Positions 17,815-26,806 of a DNA stretch of 64,000 bases are shown here, piece after piece. The DNA is from Paenibacillus pasadenensis (GTDB lineage Bacteria > Bacillota > Bacilli > Paenibacillales > Paenibacillaceae): positions 1-64,000 of the forward strand of contig NZ_JAMBOT010000014.1 of assembly GCF_023715725.1 (NCBI RefSeq), written 5' to 3'. Every line of letters starts with the position of its first letter. Position 1 is the first letter of the stretch. The notes beneath the pieces are model-generated. The model did no database searches. It was not told the origin of the DNA and worked only from the letters and a program-made list of their open reading frames with translations. Both the position numbers and the translations under genes were made by a program.

Positions 17815-18684
17815 ATGATTATGAATAACAAATTAACCAACTATCTGAACAGTGTGTTTGCGCCTTACGATGGAGTGAAAAGCGTCGAGGAATTGAAGAG
17901 CGATCTTCATTCCGATCTGCAGGAACGGTTCCGCGAACTCAAAAAAGAGGGCAAGGACGACGAAACAGCATTGGAAATGACCATCGATAGCATTGGCGAC
18001 ATTGAGCAGACCGTACAGGAGGTCGCTAACCTATCCCGTTCGCTGGAGCGGCAGGTCGTAACCAACTTTAGCTCAAGCAATTTGCCGAAAAGCGACTTTG
18101 CCGGTGTCGCGCAAAAAGGGAAGTTTTCCGGAAGCTCGCTGCGCGGCTCCGACTTTTCGAACGCTGACCTGACTGGCAGCGCGTTTACGGGCAGCGATGT
18201 TCGCGAAACCATTTTTAATGGAGCCAACCTCACGGACTGCAACTTTTCTTCGCTGGACCTTTCGGATGCAAGCTTCAAAAAATCCATCCTCATGCGCACA
18301 AACTTCAGCTCATCGGGTCTGGAAGGCGCAAAATTTGTAGGCGCCAAGTTGACAGACGTCAGGCTGGATAAGACGGACCTTAGAAAAACGGTTTTTCAAA
18401 AATGCACGTTTGACGGCGTGGAGTTTAAATACACCGATCTTACAGGTCTTAACTTTGACGAGCAGACCTTCATCGGCGTCAAGTTTGAGAAATCAGCTCT
18501 TACCGATGTTTCCTTTAAGGGAGCGACGCTCAAAAATGTGTCTTTCCATCCTGGCTTCACATTAACCAAAAAATATTTCCGGGCCATCAAGACAATCTGC
18601 TTTGACGGCGCAGTAATGGATAAATTGACTTACGCAGGGCTCAAAGGAATGGAAGCCAATCTGTCCAACGTTATCGTTCGTTAA
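17815..18684 (+). CDS. HAAS-domain protein with pentapeptide repeats
   Basis: 289 residues. Residues 1-80 are a helical HAAS/DUF1700-like domain (LNSVFAPYDGVKSVEELKSD, DETALEMTIDSIGDIEQTVQ), a module typically encoded next to PadR regulators. From about 95 to 270 runs a pentapeptide-repeat solenoid, A(D/N)LXX-like steps such as GSDFSNADLTGSAFTGSDV and GAKFVGAKLTDVRLDKTDL. No membrane helix, unlike many HAAS proteins. It sits 8 bp after padR and 12 bp before the ABC ATPase. The role is unknown; adapter or self-protection function is a guess. ATG 17815 has taggaga upstream; ATG 17821 is an alternative. Confidence 0.8.
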   Translation: MIMNNKLTNYLNSVFAPYDGVKSVEELKSDLHSDLQERFRELKKEGKDDETALEMTIDSIGDIEQTVQEVANLSRSLERQVVTNFSSSNLPKSDFAGVAQKGKFSGSSLRGSDFSNADLTGSAFTGSDVRETIFNGANLTDCNFSSLDLSDASFKKSILMRTNFSSSGLEGAKFVGAKLTDVRLDKTDLRKTVFQKCTFDGVEFKYTDLTGLNFDEQTFIGVKFEKSALTDVSFKGATLKNVSFHPGFTLTKKYFRAIKTICFDGAVMDKLTYAGLKGMEANLSNVIVR

Positions 18685-18696
18685 GGAGGAGAAAGT

Positions 18697-19458
18697 ATGC
18701 AAACTAAATCCATTAAAGTCGTGGAGTTGCAAAAGTCGTATAAGGAGCTCCAAGTGTTAAAAGGCGTCAATTTTGAAGTAGAGAAGGGCAGCATTTTTGC
18801 CCTGCTCGGCTCAAACGGGGCAGGCAAAACAACGGTGGTCAAAATCCTCACTACGCTGCTTAAACATGACAGCGGGAGCGCCGTTATAAACGGATTTGAT
18901 GTTGCAACTAAACCCGATCATGTGCGGCAGGCCATTAGTTTGACCGGACAATTCGCCGCAGTAGATGAGTTAATGACAGGACGGGAAAACCTGATTATGA
19001 TCGCAAAGCTCCGATACCTCAAGCAGCCGCGTCAGGTTGCAGAAGATCTGCTAAACCGGTTCAGATTAACGGAAGCAGCCGACCGCAGAGTGTCCACTTA
19101 TTCAGGCGGCATGCGCAGGAGGCTCGATATCGCCTTAAGCCTTGTAGGAACACCGCAAATCATCTTCCTCGATGAACCCACTACTGGCCTTGACCCCGAA
19201 TCGCGCATCGAAGTTTGGAAGATCGTTAAGGAACTTTCAGACAGCGGAACGACAGTATTTCTCACCACGCAGTATTTAGAGGAGGCCGAGCAGCTCGCCG
19301 ACCGAATCGCCATTTTACACCAAGGCAAAATCATTGCCAACGGCACTCTTTTGGAGCTGAAAAAGCTGTTTCCAACGACTAAGGTAGAGTATGTAGAAAA
19401 GCAGCCGAGCCTGGAAGAGATCTTCCTGTCCATTATCGGCAATAAGGAGGGCGCTTAA
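18697..19458 (+). CDS. DrrA-like ABC exporter ATP-binding protein
   Basis: 253 residues. Walker A GSNGAGKTTVV (about 39-49), signature YSGGMRRRLDIALSL, Walker B IIFLDEPTTGLDPESR, H-loop region FLTTQYLEEAEQ with Gln in place of the usual switch His, as in DrrA-type ATPases. The C-terminal extension to YVEKQPSLEEIFLSI is the regulatory tail of this class. ggaggaga precedes the ATG. With the next gene it forms an ABC-2 exporter, probably for a drug or lipid-like compound. Confidence 0.9.
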   Translation: MQTKSIKVVELQKSYKELQVLKGVNFEVEKGSIFALLGSNGAGKTTVVKILTTLLKHDSGSAVINGFDVATKPDHVRQAISLTGQFAAVDELMTGRENLIMIAKLRYLKQPRQVAEDLLNRFRLTEAADRRVSTYSGGMRRRLDIALSLVGTPQIIFLDEPTTGLDPESRIEVWKIVKELSDSGTTVFLTTQYLEEAEQLADRIAILHQGKIIANGTLLELKKLFPTTKVEYVEKQPSLEEIFLSIIGNKEGA

Positions 19459-20226
19459 ATGGAAACGGTAAAAAAACATTTTTTCAACGATCTAGGCGTA
19501 ATGCTCGGACGCTCCATGCGCCATATTTCCCGCAGTATGGATACCATTATTACGGTTACCATTATGCCAATCGCGTTATTGCTGCTGTTCGTGTACGTAT
19601 TTGGCGGAGCCATTGAAACCGGAACGGACAGCTATGTGAATTACCTGCTGCCTGGCATACTGCTGATTGCGATCGCCAGCGGAATTTCTTACACCGCTTA
19701 CCGACTATTTATCGATGTCCAAAAGGGCATTTTTGAACGGTTCCATTCTATGCCGATTTCACGCTCCACCTTATTATGGGGCCATGTGCTGACCTCGCTC
19801 GTATCCAACGCCATCTCCGTTGTTGTTATTATCCTCGTTGCGTTATTAATGGGCTTTCGCTCCTCGGCCAGCATCTTAGACTGGCTTGCGGTAGCCGGTA
19901 TCCTCGTATTGTTTACTCTTGCCTTAACCTGGCTCGCTGTTATTGCCGGATTATCCGCCAAGTCAGTTGATGGCGCAAGCGCCTTTTCCTACCCGATCAT
20001 CTTCCTTCCGTTTATAAGCTCCGCCTTTGTTCCGACCGAGTCCATGCCTTCCGTCGTTCGAGCCTTTGCCGAAAATCAGCCGGTGACCTCGATCGTTGAA
20101 GCGATTCGCGCCTTGTTGGCCGGACAGCCGGTGGGCAATGATGTTTGGTCCGCTCTGGCGTGGTGCGTCGGAATCTTGTTTGTCGCTTACTTCTTAGCCA
20201 TGCTGGTTTATAAGAAGCGGTTTTAA
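19459..20226 (+). CDS. DrrB-like ABC-2 type permease
   Basis: 255 residues, six predicted membrane helices (for example TIITVTIMPIALLLLFVYVF and LLPGILLIAIASGISYTAYR) and the ABC-2 motif region FERFHSMPISRSTLLWGHVL. It starts at the base after the ATPase stop (TAAATG), so the two are translated together. The operon ends with a nested hairpin/terminator. Confidence 0.9.
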   Translation: METVKKHFFNDLGVMLGRSMRHISRSMDTIITVTIMPIALLLLFVYVFGGAIETGTDSYVNYLLPGILLIAIASGISYTAYRLFIDVQKGIFERFHSMPISRSTLLWGHVLTSLVSNAISVVVIILVALLMGFRSSASILDWLAVAGILVLFTLALTWLAVIAGLSAKSVDGASAFSYPIIFLPFISSAFVPTESMPSVVRAFAENQPVTSIVEAIRALLAGQPVGNDVWSALAWCVGILFVAYFLAMLVYKKRF

Positions 20227-20254
20227 ATTACTTCATACTGGAGATGCTTGATTA

Positions 20255-20310
20255 AAATAAGAGGCTGTCCCTTGTCACCGGTGTGACTTATGGGACCGCC
20301 TCTTTATTTT
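20255..20310. terminator. Nested hairpin terminator, dispersed repeat copy 1
   Basis: The outer stem pairs agaggctgtccc with gggaccgcctct, flanked by aaaata and tatttt; an inner stem pairs gtcac with gtgac. A second element at 38800-38852 has the same outer motif (agaggctatccc/gggacagcctct) and inner gtcac/gtgac, so this is a repeated element rather than a chance terminator. Confidence 0.75.
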
Positions 20311-20321
20311 ATACTCTGAAG

Positions 20322-20627
20322 TTAATATATTTTACCAATTATTATAGTAAGGTCGACGGTAATTTCCATTTCAGTCATAGCGAGAACTCTCTGTATTTGA
20401 TTTTTTTCTGCCCTCCAAGAAAGTGGCGTCATGTTGACCAAGTGGTGAATCAGAATTTGATCCAAAATCACTGTGTATTGTAATCGTCGGGATTCATTCG
20501 TTTTAAAATATTTTCCGAAAAGATCTTGGGTATGACGACTCGAAAAAGTTGGTTCTTCTGTTCGATTGTAATAATGCGAGCGTAATTCTTTTAAATAGCC
20601 ATGCTCCGGAACAACCTTTATTAACAC
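20322..20627 (-). CDS. Hypothetical protein, 101 residues
   Basis: GTG start at 20627 has gaggtg 5 bp upstream on its strand, which supports translation. The protein (MLIKVVPEHGYLKELRSHYY...) is soluble, has no cysteine, and ends in a hydrophobic beta-like stretch (MTEMEITVDLTIIIGKIY). I recognise no family. It converges with the ABC operon across the nested hairpin. AT-rich like the surrounding 20.3-21.0 kb. Confidence 0.45.
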   Translation of the reverse strand: MLIKVVPEHGYLKELRSHYYNRTEEPTFSSRHTQDLFGKYFKTNESRRLQYTVILDQILIHHLVNMTPLSWRAEKNQIQRVLAMTEMEITVDLTIIIGKIY

Positions 20628-20657
20628 AAAAACACCTCATTCATTCGTTATTGGAGA

Positions 20658-20969
20658 ATGAAAAAGGCACAGATAAATAAACCTAGCCTGTTAACTCAAA
20701 AAAAGGCTGGGCTCAATAATCTGTACCTCTCATTACCGCAAACGAATGAATTTAATGATCATGTGAAACGTCACTCCATTCTTAAAGTTCGAATACGGCT
20801 AAGACTATTCCATAATAATATCATATTAGAATATCCTCAAAAGAAACTCTTAGAGTATCGGTATGCCAGAGGTCGAGCCCAGAGAAGCGCCAGCTATAAG
20901 AGTCAATTTCTAAAGCTTTGGCGCAGCGGCCAGTTTTTCACCAGATGTATAAAGCTTATAAATCTCTAA
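20658..20969 (+). CDS. Doubtful ORF, 103 residues
   Basis: Open frame beginning MKKAQINKPSLLTQKK, basic (many Lys and Arg), no recognised domain. ggag lies only 2 bp before the ATG, too close for a good site. It occupies most of the 400-bp gap between the 20322 gene and the response regulator. It may be noncoding; I list it only because nothing else explains the gap. Confidence 0.2.
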   Translation: MKKAQINKPSLLTQKKAGLNNLYLSLPQTNEFNDHVKRHSILKVRIRLRLFHNNIILEYPQKKLLEYRYARGRAQRSASYKSQFLKLWRSGQFFTRCIKLINL

Positions 20970-21043
20970 TCCCTCGACTATCGTCCTAAAAGAATACACA
21001 ATCTAACTCGGATGGAAGCAAGAAAATCGTGGAGGAAGCAATT

Positions 21044-21688
21044 ATGAACATTCTTATTGCGGACGATGATCCCGACATGCTGGGCATCGTTGCCGCTTAT
21101 TTTCGCAAGGAAGGCTTTCGTGTTCTGTCCGCGCGAAACGGGCAAGAGGCGATGGATCTGAGCGAGGAACATAACATTGATCTAGCCATACTCGACTGGA
21201 TGATGCCGCAGCGGAGCGGAATCGAGGTATGCCGGGAGCTAAAAAGGCAGCAGTATGCCAAGGTCATTCTGTTAACCGCCAAAAGCACCCAGGAGGACGA
21301 GCTTAAAGCGCTCGAAAGCGGAGCGGACGACTACGTACGCAAGCCTTTTGAACCGCGGATTCTTATCCTGCGCGCCAAAAAGCTGCTTCATTTGGAGGAT
21401 GCCGTAACGCTAGGCAGCTTGCGGGTCGATATGAGAGGCGGAAAAGTATATAAGGACGGCGTGGATTTAGAGGCAACGACGAAGGAATTCCAGATCCTGA
21501 AATGCCTGATTGAGCATAAGGGGCAAATTCTCAGCCGGAAAGCGCTGCTAGACCAGGTGTGGGGATACGATTATTTGGGTGAGGAAAGGACGGTTGACAC
21601 CCATATCCGCAGGCTCCGCGAAAAGGTCGGAGAGAGCCTCATCAAGACGCACCGGGGCAGCGGCTACAGCTTGGAAGTTGCCCAATGA
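21044..21688 (+). CDS. OmpR-family response regulator
   Basis: 214 residues. Receiver domain: acidic DDD at 7-9, phospho-acceptor Asp51 in LAILDWMMPQRSG, Lys100 in YVRKPF. Winged-helix domain: LEATTKEFQILKCLIEHKGQ, VDTHIRRLREKVGE, THRGSGYSLE. ATG 21044 is chosen because ggaggaag is 7 bp upstream; the in-frame GTG 21029 lies inside that site. It overlaps the kinase gene by 4 bp. The target regulon is unknown; the cell-surface genes downstream are candidates by position only. Confidence 0.92.
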   Translation: MNILIADDDPDMLGIVAAYFRKEGFRVLSARNGQEAMDLSEEHNIDLAILDWMMPQRSGIEVCRELKRQQYAKVILLTAKSTQEDELKALESGADDYVRKPFEPRILILRAKKLLHLEDAVTLGSLRVDMRGGKVYKDGVDLEATTKEFQILKCLIEHKGQILSRKALLDQVWGYDYLGEERTVDTHIRRLREKVGESLIKTHRGSGYSLEVAQ

Positions 21689-23070
21689 GCAGGCTGGGCC
21701 GCAAGCTGTTCTGGAGAATTTCTGCCATGCTGGCTGGCGTTTTTATCGTGTCATCCCTGATTAATACGTACTTTTTGCCCAAATATTTGCTGTATGAGAA
21801 AAAGACTGCTTTAGCGGAGCTGGCGGAAATCGTCGCCAATACCGGAACGGCTGAGCTGCAGCGCCGGGAGCCGGAGCTGGAACGATACTATGGCGCAACC
21901 ATCGTCAGTATGGAGCTCCAGACGAATCTGGATGAGCTGAACGACCGGCTGCTGCGGCTGCTTGATGCGGAAGGAGTATCTCTGTCCAGGTTTTGGCTGT
22001 CGGAAGATGGATTGAACGAGCTGCTGCAAAACCGGCCGGTGTACAAGCTGTACAGCCAGTCGAAGCTTAGCACAAGTTTTCTCGTTACCTTTATGCGGGC
22101 GGACAACCGGATCATCGTTATCGGTTCTCCGGTTGCGCATTCCAGCCAGTCGCTGCACGCCGTCAATACGTTCAACGTCTGGATTGCTGCAGGAGGAATG
22201 TTATGTGCACTTGGCTTGGCATGGCTTATTGCGAGGGGGATCGTTCGTCCGTTGCAAAAGCTGTCGGGCAGCGCGGAAAGCATCGCCAGGCTTGATTTTC
22301 AGAAAACTGACATTCGTACGGGAGATGAAATCGAGCTGCTGGCTCTCAGCATCAACCGGATGAGCGACAAGCTTAAAGAGGCTCACGGCGCGCTTGAGGA
22401 AAAAAATATCCGGCTGCAGGGCTTTATTTCGGATATATCGCATGAGTTCAAAACGCCTATTTCACTCATTAAAGCGTATGCCTCCGGCATTCGGGACGGG
22501 CTTGACGACGGCACCTACCTGGATGTAATCGACCGGAAAACGGATGAGATGTCTGGGCTAGTCGACCGGCTGCTTCTGTTGGCGAAGCTGCAGCATGAGC
22601 CTTACCGGGTTGCGGATTTTTCCTTTCGGGAGCTGCTGGATGCGGCGCTGGAGCCGTATCGGGCCGCTGCGGAGCAGGCGGGAATCCGGTTCAGCGTAGA
22701 AGCTGATCCATTGCTTCAACGGTCCGTGCTGGGGGATCGGGACAAAATCGCCGTTGTGCTCGACAATTTTATTAGCAACGCGCTTAAATACTCGGCGGAG
22801 CCTGACGTTTGCATTCAGCTTAACGATGAAGGCGGCCGGCTTGGCTTTACGATCCGCAATGCCATTAAAAGCAGGGAGGGCCAAGATCCAAGCCTGCTTT
22901 GGCAGCCTTATTACGTGCTGGACAGCTCACGGAGCAAACCGCAGAGCGGCACGGGACTAGGGCTTTCCATTGTCAAAGCGATATTGGAAAAACACGGAGC
23001 TCCGCACGAGGTGCAGATCGTAAACGACGAAATCCGGTTTTTCTTTTCTCTGCCTTATGAAGAACAATAA
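21685..23070 (+). CDS. Sensor histidine kinase with extracytoplasmic domain
   Basis: 461 residues. Membrane helices at about 11-30 and 163-185 enclose a sensor domain of roughly 130 residues. A HAMP linker follows (ARGIVRPLQKLSGSAESIAR), then HisKA with FISDISHEFKTPISLI (His253) and the ATPase domain (FISNALKYS, GTGLGLSIVKAIL). The expected DxGxG box is degenerate: the segment after FTIRNAIKS does not show it, so ATP binding may be atypical. Partner of the upstream regulator. No known sensor family recognised. Confidence 0.9.
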   Translation: MSRLGRKLFWRISAMLAGVFIVSSLINTYFLPKYLLYEKKTALAELAEIVANTGTAELQRREPELERYYGATIVSMELQTNLDELNDRLLRLLDAEGVSLSRFWLSEDGLNELLQNRPVYKLYSQSKLSTSFLVTFMRADNRIIVIGSPVAHSSQSLHAVNTFNVWIAAGGMLCALGLAWLIARGIVRPLQKLSGSAESIARLDFQKTDIRTGDEIELLALSINRMSDKLKEAHGALEEKNIRLQGFISDISHEFKTPISLIKAYASGIRDGLDDGTYLDVIDRKTDEMSGLVDRLLLLAKLQHEPYRVADFSFRELLDAALEPYRAAAEQAGIRFSVEADPLLQRSVLGDRDKIAVVLDNFISNALKYSAEPDVCIQLNDEGGRLGFTIRNAIKSREGQDPSLLWQPYYVLDSSRSKPQSGTGLGLSIVKAILEKHGAPHEVQIVNDEIRFFFSLPYEEQ

Positions 23071-23078
23071 TAGAAACT

Positions 23079-23129
23079 AAAAGCCATAGCGCTGCCGGGA
23101 TGTTCATCCTGCACCGTTATGGTTTTTTT
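23079..23129 (+). terminator. Terminator after the two-component operon
   Basis: aaaagccatagcg (23079-23091) pairs with cgttatgg plus T-run (23115-23129) using two wobbles; a smaller internal stem GGAT/ATCC sits in the loop. It ends upstream of the ribosome site of the next gene and argues against the longer in-frame start at 23100. Confidence 0.7.
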
Positions 23130-23225
23130 GGCTCCGAATGCCATACCCGCGTAACACAGCTCTCTTATGATGAGGTTGTCAGTCAGCAAGCCATTGACCT
23201 CATTACGCTAATAGGAGAGAACGAT

Positions 23226-24212
23226 ATGAACAACTCAACGATGTTAATTACGGGTGGAACGGGTTCTTGGGGAGAAGAGCTGATCAGGCAGCTGCTGCTT
23301 ATGGAACCTAAGGAGATTCGCGTCTTCTCGCGGAACGAGTCGCTTCAAGCCAAGCTGAGGCAAGCCCTCGGCGATGCCAGATTGCAGTTCATTATCGGCG
23401 ATATCCGCGACAGATCGGAGTTGCTCAGCGCCTTCGCCGGCGTTGATTATGCATTCCATTTAGCAGCGCTCAAACATGTTCCGATCTGTGAAGAGCAGCC
23501 TGACAGCGCCTTAAAAACGAATGTCATTGGAACGCAAAATGTCATCGATGCCGCCATCGAATGCGGAGTGAAAAAAGTCATCTACGTCTCCACAGACAAG
23601 GCGTCGAACCCATCCAATATTTACGGGATGACCAAAGCGCTCGGTGAAAGGCTTGTTTTGCACGCCGACTCAAAATCAGCTACCAGGTTCGCCTGTCTAA
23701 GAAGCGGGAACGTCCTGGGCTCAGCAGGCAGCGTCGTTCCTCTGTTTTTGCGGCAGATTGAAATGAATCAGCATCTGAGTGTGACGGACCCAAGGATGAC
23801 AAGATATTTTCTCACCTTGGAGGATGCCGTTCAAAAGCTGCTGTCTGCGATGGAGATAAGCCGCGGCGGAGAAATTTTCGTGACCAAAATGCCATCATGC
23901 AAAATCACCGATATCGCACAGGTGATGATTGAGCATTCCGGCAATACGCATTTGAAGCAGCAGGTAATCGGTATCCGGCCAGGTGAGAGGCTTCATGAAA
24001 CGTTGATTTCGGAATGGGAAAGCAGCTGCGTGCTGGATTACAGCGAGGATCACTATGTTATTCTGCCGTCCGGATCAAGCGGCGGCTTGGCTGGAGAGCG
24101 GTTGCCTGTAGATGCAATCGGCAAGCGGAGCCAGAATTATTGTTCAGAGAACACAACGATATCCAAGGAGGAAACTTCGCTGCTGCTCCTGAAAGGAGGG
24201 TTCCTTGGTTGA
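23226..24212 (+). CDS. CapD-like NAD-dependent nucleotide-sugar dehydratase/epimerase
   Basis: 328 residues, extended SDR fold. NAD motif TGGTGSWGEELIRQ (about 9-22), DIRDRSELLSAF, active-site STDKASNPSNIYGMTKALGE with the Y-x3-K pair, and CLRSGNVLGSAGSVVPLF. The family (CapD/PseB-like) acts on UDP-GlcNAc-type sugars for surface polysaccharide. Start ATG 23226 has aggagag 6 bp upstream; the longer frame from 23100 runs through a terminator. The last bases overlap the MurG-like gene, giving tight coupling and a likely shared pathway. Confidence 0.82.
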   Translation: MNNSTMLITGGTGSWGEELIRQLLLMEPKEIRVFSRNESLQAKLRQALGDARLQFIIGDIRDRSELLSAFAGVDYAFHLAALKHVPICEEQPDSALKTNVIGTQNVIDAAIECGVKKVIYVSTDKASNPSNIYGMTKALGERLVLHADSKSATRFACLRSGNVLGSAGSVVPLFLRQIEMNQHLSVTDPRMTRYFLTLEDAVQKLLSAMEISRGGEIFVTKMPSCKITDIAQVMIEHSGNTHLKQQVIGIRPGERLHETLISEWESSCVLDYSEDHYVILPSGSSGGLAGERLPVDAIGKRSQNYCSENTTISKEETSLLLLKGGFLG

Positions 24213-25324
24213 AACGGACAATCGTTTTTACCGGAGGCGGGTCGGCCGGTCATGTAACGGCTAACTTGGTCTTGATGGAACGTCTACGAGAAGAAGAGAA
24301 CTGGGATATTCACTATATCGGATCAAAAAACGGCATTGAGCGCAAATTGATCAACCGCTCCAAGCTGGCTCGTTATCATGCGGTTTCTACAGGCAAGCTG
24401 AGAAGATATTTTGCCATGGCTAATGCTACAGATTTGTTCAAGCTGATGGTCGGCATTGTCCAGGCAACGATCCGAATTTCCCGGCTCAAACCGAGCGTCG
24501 TTTTTTCCCTCGGCGGGTTTGTTTCGGTTCCAGTCGTTATCGGCGCAAGGTGGAATGGTGTTCCCGTTGTCATTATGGAGCCTGATCTTCATCCCGGCCT
24601 AGCCAACCGGATTTCCCGCCGATTTGCCCGGATCATGTGCACAACCTTTAAGGAGACTGTACGGAACGATCGTCTTGGCGACAAGAAGCTGGTTTATGTT
24701 GGACCAATCATAAAAGAGCAGCTGAAGCACGGCAGCCGTGCTAGAGGGATCTATGCTTGCGGCTTTGTAAGCGACAAGCCGATTCTGCTTGTCATGGGCG
24801 GCAGCCAAGGCGCGGACCGTATTAATGCAATCGTCAGAGAATCATTGCCTAAGCTGCTCTCCAGCTTTCAGGTTGTTCATATCTGCGGCCATGGAAAAAC
24901 GGACTCATCCATACCGTCCAAGGAAGGATATGTGCAGCTTGAATACGCGCATGACGAGCTGCCTGATTTGCTGGCTATGGCGGATGTAGTTGTCTCAAGG
25001 GCGGGTTCCGGGGCAATCCATGAGCTATTGACGCTTCGAAAGCCGATGCTGCTCATTCCGCACACCGACGGGGGAGCGCGTAAAGGACAGCTGGCCAATG
25101 CGCAGTCCTTCCGGGATGCGGGTTACGCAGAGCTTCTGCTGCAAGAGGATCTGACCAGCCAATGTTTTATCAATGGGGTCGAGCATGTTTACGAGAAACG
25201 TATACAGCTAGAGAATCGAATGAAACATTTTCTTATCGAGGATGCCGCCGTTAAGGTCATTGATCTACTCCGGTTGTCAGCTGCTTCCAGAAAAGAGGTG
25301 AGTCATCATTCAAATATTCCCTAA
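24209..25324 (+). CDS. MurG-like UDP-GlcNAc transferase
   Basis: 371 residues, GT28/MurG fold. N-domain GGGSAGHVTANLVLMERL, LGGFVSVPVVIGARW; acceptor region MEPDLHPGLANRI replaces the usual EQN..PG..N; C-domain VMGGSQGADRIN and VVSRAGSGAIHELLTLRKPM binds UDP-GlcNAc. TTG 24209 is the only start that uses the strong aaaggaggg (9 bp upstream); it overlaps the previous stop (TTGA). A canonical murG sits in the division cluster, so this is probably a paralogue that makes another lipid-linked GlcNAc glycan with the CapD-like partner. It could be the sole MurG, which the window cannot exclude. Confidence 0.82.
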   Translation: MKRTIVFTGGGSAGHVTANLVLMERLREEENWDIHYIGSKNGIERKLINRSKLARYHAVSTGKLRRYFAMANATDLFKLMVGIVQATIRISRLKPSVVFSLGGFVSVPVVIGARWNGVPVVIMEPDLHPGLANRISRRFARIMCTTFKETVRNDRLGDKKLVYVGPIIKEQLKHGSRARGIYACGFVSDKPILLVMGGSQGADRINAIVRESLPKLLSSFQVVHICGHGKTDSSIPSKEGYVQLEYAHDELPDLLAMADVVVSRAGSGAIHELLTLRKPMLLIPHTDGGARKGQLANAQSFRDAGYAELLLQEDLTSQCFINGVEHVYEKRIQLENRMKHFLIEDAAVKVIDLLRLSAASRKEVSHHSNIP

Positions 25325-25388
25325 AATATTGTTTATTATTTTCTTTCTGATTGTGCTCACCCTTTACCTTACCTTTCGGTCCTCGTAG
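25308..25388 (+). CDS. Possible tiny membrane protein with ATT start
   Basis: After agaggtga, the frame starting ATT 25308 reads IQIFPKILFIIFFLIVLTLY then LTFRSS and stop, a single hydrophobic helix of 26 residues with a basic end. There is no ATG, GTG or TTG, only ATC/ATT, so translation is doubtful. It overlaps the end of the MurG-like gene. Confidence 0.2.
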   Translation: MQIFPKILFIIFFLIVLTLYLTFRSS

Positions 25389-25450
25389 TGCATTTTTGTC
25401 AAATTGGCGTAACAAAAGAGCGGTATGCTCGTACGTGAGGTGATTTTACT

Positions 25451-26806
25451 ATGATTTTAAAACACAAAAAAATCAGATGGAGCTTAGCCAAAACGAGTCT
25501 GCTGGCTCTGTCCGTTCTGGCTGCAGCTTCGGGCTGCGGCGTTAATAACGGAGGGACTGCAAACAATTCCGGCAGCGGAGCGAATCCGCCCGGAACGACG
25601 GCTCCAACGGAGCAAGTCGCCAATAAAGAGCCAGCTGATTCGGCTTCGGAAAAGATGGCGTTTTGGAATGAGCAGCGCAAAGGCGCTAACTTTATGAATT
25701 CTACATCACTGCCCGGCAACTATGCTGAGGCCAGCAAGCAGGGAATCGAATTCATCCGGCTCGCTCCGGACAAATGGAGCAAGGACAGGGAGTTTCTATT
25801 TGAGGACAAACCGGACAAAACGCCGGATGTCGATTTTCTGATTGGCAGCTCGGATAAATACGAAGGGCTGGTAGAGGAGGATTTTCAGCGGCTGAAGGCG
25901 GATCTCGATGCTGCGGAAGCGAACGGGACAAAGGTGGTACTAACGGTGCTTAGTCTGCCCGGCAACCAGTGGAGGCAGTTCAACGGCCGCAAAAACGACG
26001 ACCGGATGTGGCAAAGCCTTGAGTACCACAAACAGGCGGCGCAGTTTTGGAAGGATCTTGCGGAGCGCTTAAAGGATCACCCTGCGGTCATCGGCTACAA
26101 TCTCATCAATGAGCCGCATCCGGAAACGGCGACCGGCTTCGAGGATTTTTGGGTGGAGGATTACGAGGCCTGGTACGCCAAGCAGAAAAATACGGCATCG
26201 GATCTGAATTTGCTGTACAGCGAAATTGTCAAAGCGGTGCGCACGGTGGACAAGGACACGCCGATCATGCTGGATTCCGGGCTTTACGCCACTCCATGGG
26301 CATTTAAATATTTAAAGCCGATCGACGATCCTAACGTGCTTTATGCATTCCACATGTATGAGCCGTACGAAATGACGAGCCAAAACCAGAATAAAGGATT
26401 CACCTACTCTTACCCTGGTAAGGTCAAGGTTGGCGGCGAAGCGAAGGAAATGAACTTTGACCGTGAGGCGCTGGAGAAGTTTTTGGAGCCGGTTGAGCAG
26501 TGGGCCAAGGATAACAGCATTCCGGCAAACCGCATCATTGCTTCCGAATTTGGCATTAACCGCATGGTGAAAGGCGCGGATCAATACATGGCCGATCTGA
26601 TCTCTATTTTTAACGAAAAGGGCTGGCACTGGTCATTTTATGCATTCCGCGAGGATACTTGGGATGGCATGGATTATGAGATGGGAACCAAAAAACCGAA
26701 CTGGAAGTACTGGGAAGCGATTGAAAAGGGCGAGCTGCCGGAGCGCAATCCGAAGGACGCGGACAACCCGATCTGGAACGCCATCGCAGATGATTTAACC
26801 AAATAA
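25451..26806 (+). CDS. GH5-family glycoside hydrolase lipoprotein (endoglucanase-like)
   Basis: 451 residues. The signal segment LLALSVLAAASGC has a lipobox, with Cys29 as the lipid anchor. A Gly/Asn/Thr-rich linker (30-65) leads to a TIM-barrel: the acid/base Glu221 in GYNLINEPHPE, HMYEP at 301-305 and the nucleophile Glu366 in IIASEFGINR are the clan-A landmarks. Likely cuts beta-glucan, mannan or a related chain at the cell surface. gaggtga precedes the ATG. The next gene starts on the last base of its stop, so the two are co-translated. Confidence 0.85.
   Translation: MILKHKKIRWSLAKTSLLALSVLAAASGCGVNNGGTANNSGSGANPPGTTAPTEQVANKEPADSASEKMAFWNEQRKGANFMNSTSLPGNYAEASKQGIEFIRLAPDKWSKDREFLFEDKPDKTPDVDFLIGSSDKYEGLVEEDFQRLKADLDAAEANGTKVVLTVLSLPGNQWRQFNGRKNDDRMWQSLEYHKQAAQFWKDLAERLKDHPAVIGYNLINEPHPETATGFEDFWVEDYEAWYAKQKNTASDLNLLYSEIVKAVRTVDKDTPIMLDSGLYATPWAFKYLKPIDDPNVLYAFHMYEPYEMTSQNQNKGFTYSYPGKVKVGGEAKEMNFDREALEKFLEPVEQWAKDNSIPANRIIASEFGINRMVKGADQYMADLISIFNEKGWHWSFYAFREDTWDGMDYEMGTKKPNWKYWEAIEKGELPERNPKDADNPIWNAIADDLTK

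Noticed and set aside
23100-23225. Longer N-terminus of the CapD-like protein
   Set aside because: The segment overlaps a terminator hairpin and lacks homology; ATG 23226 has a proper ribosome site before the NAD motif.
24014-24208. N-terminal extension of the MurG-like protein
   Set aside because: It lies inside the CapD-like gene in another frame; TTG 24209 with aaaggaggg gives the family-type N-terminus.
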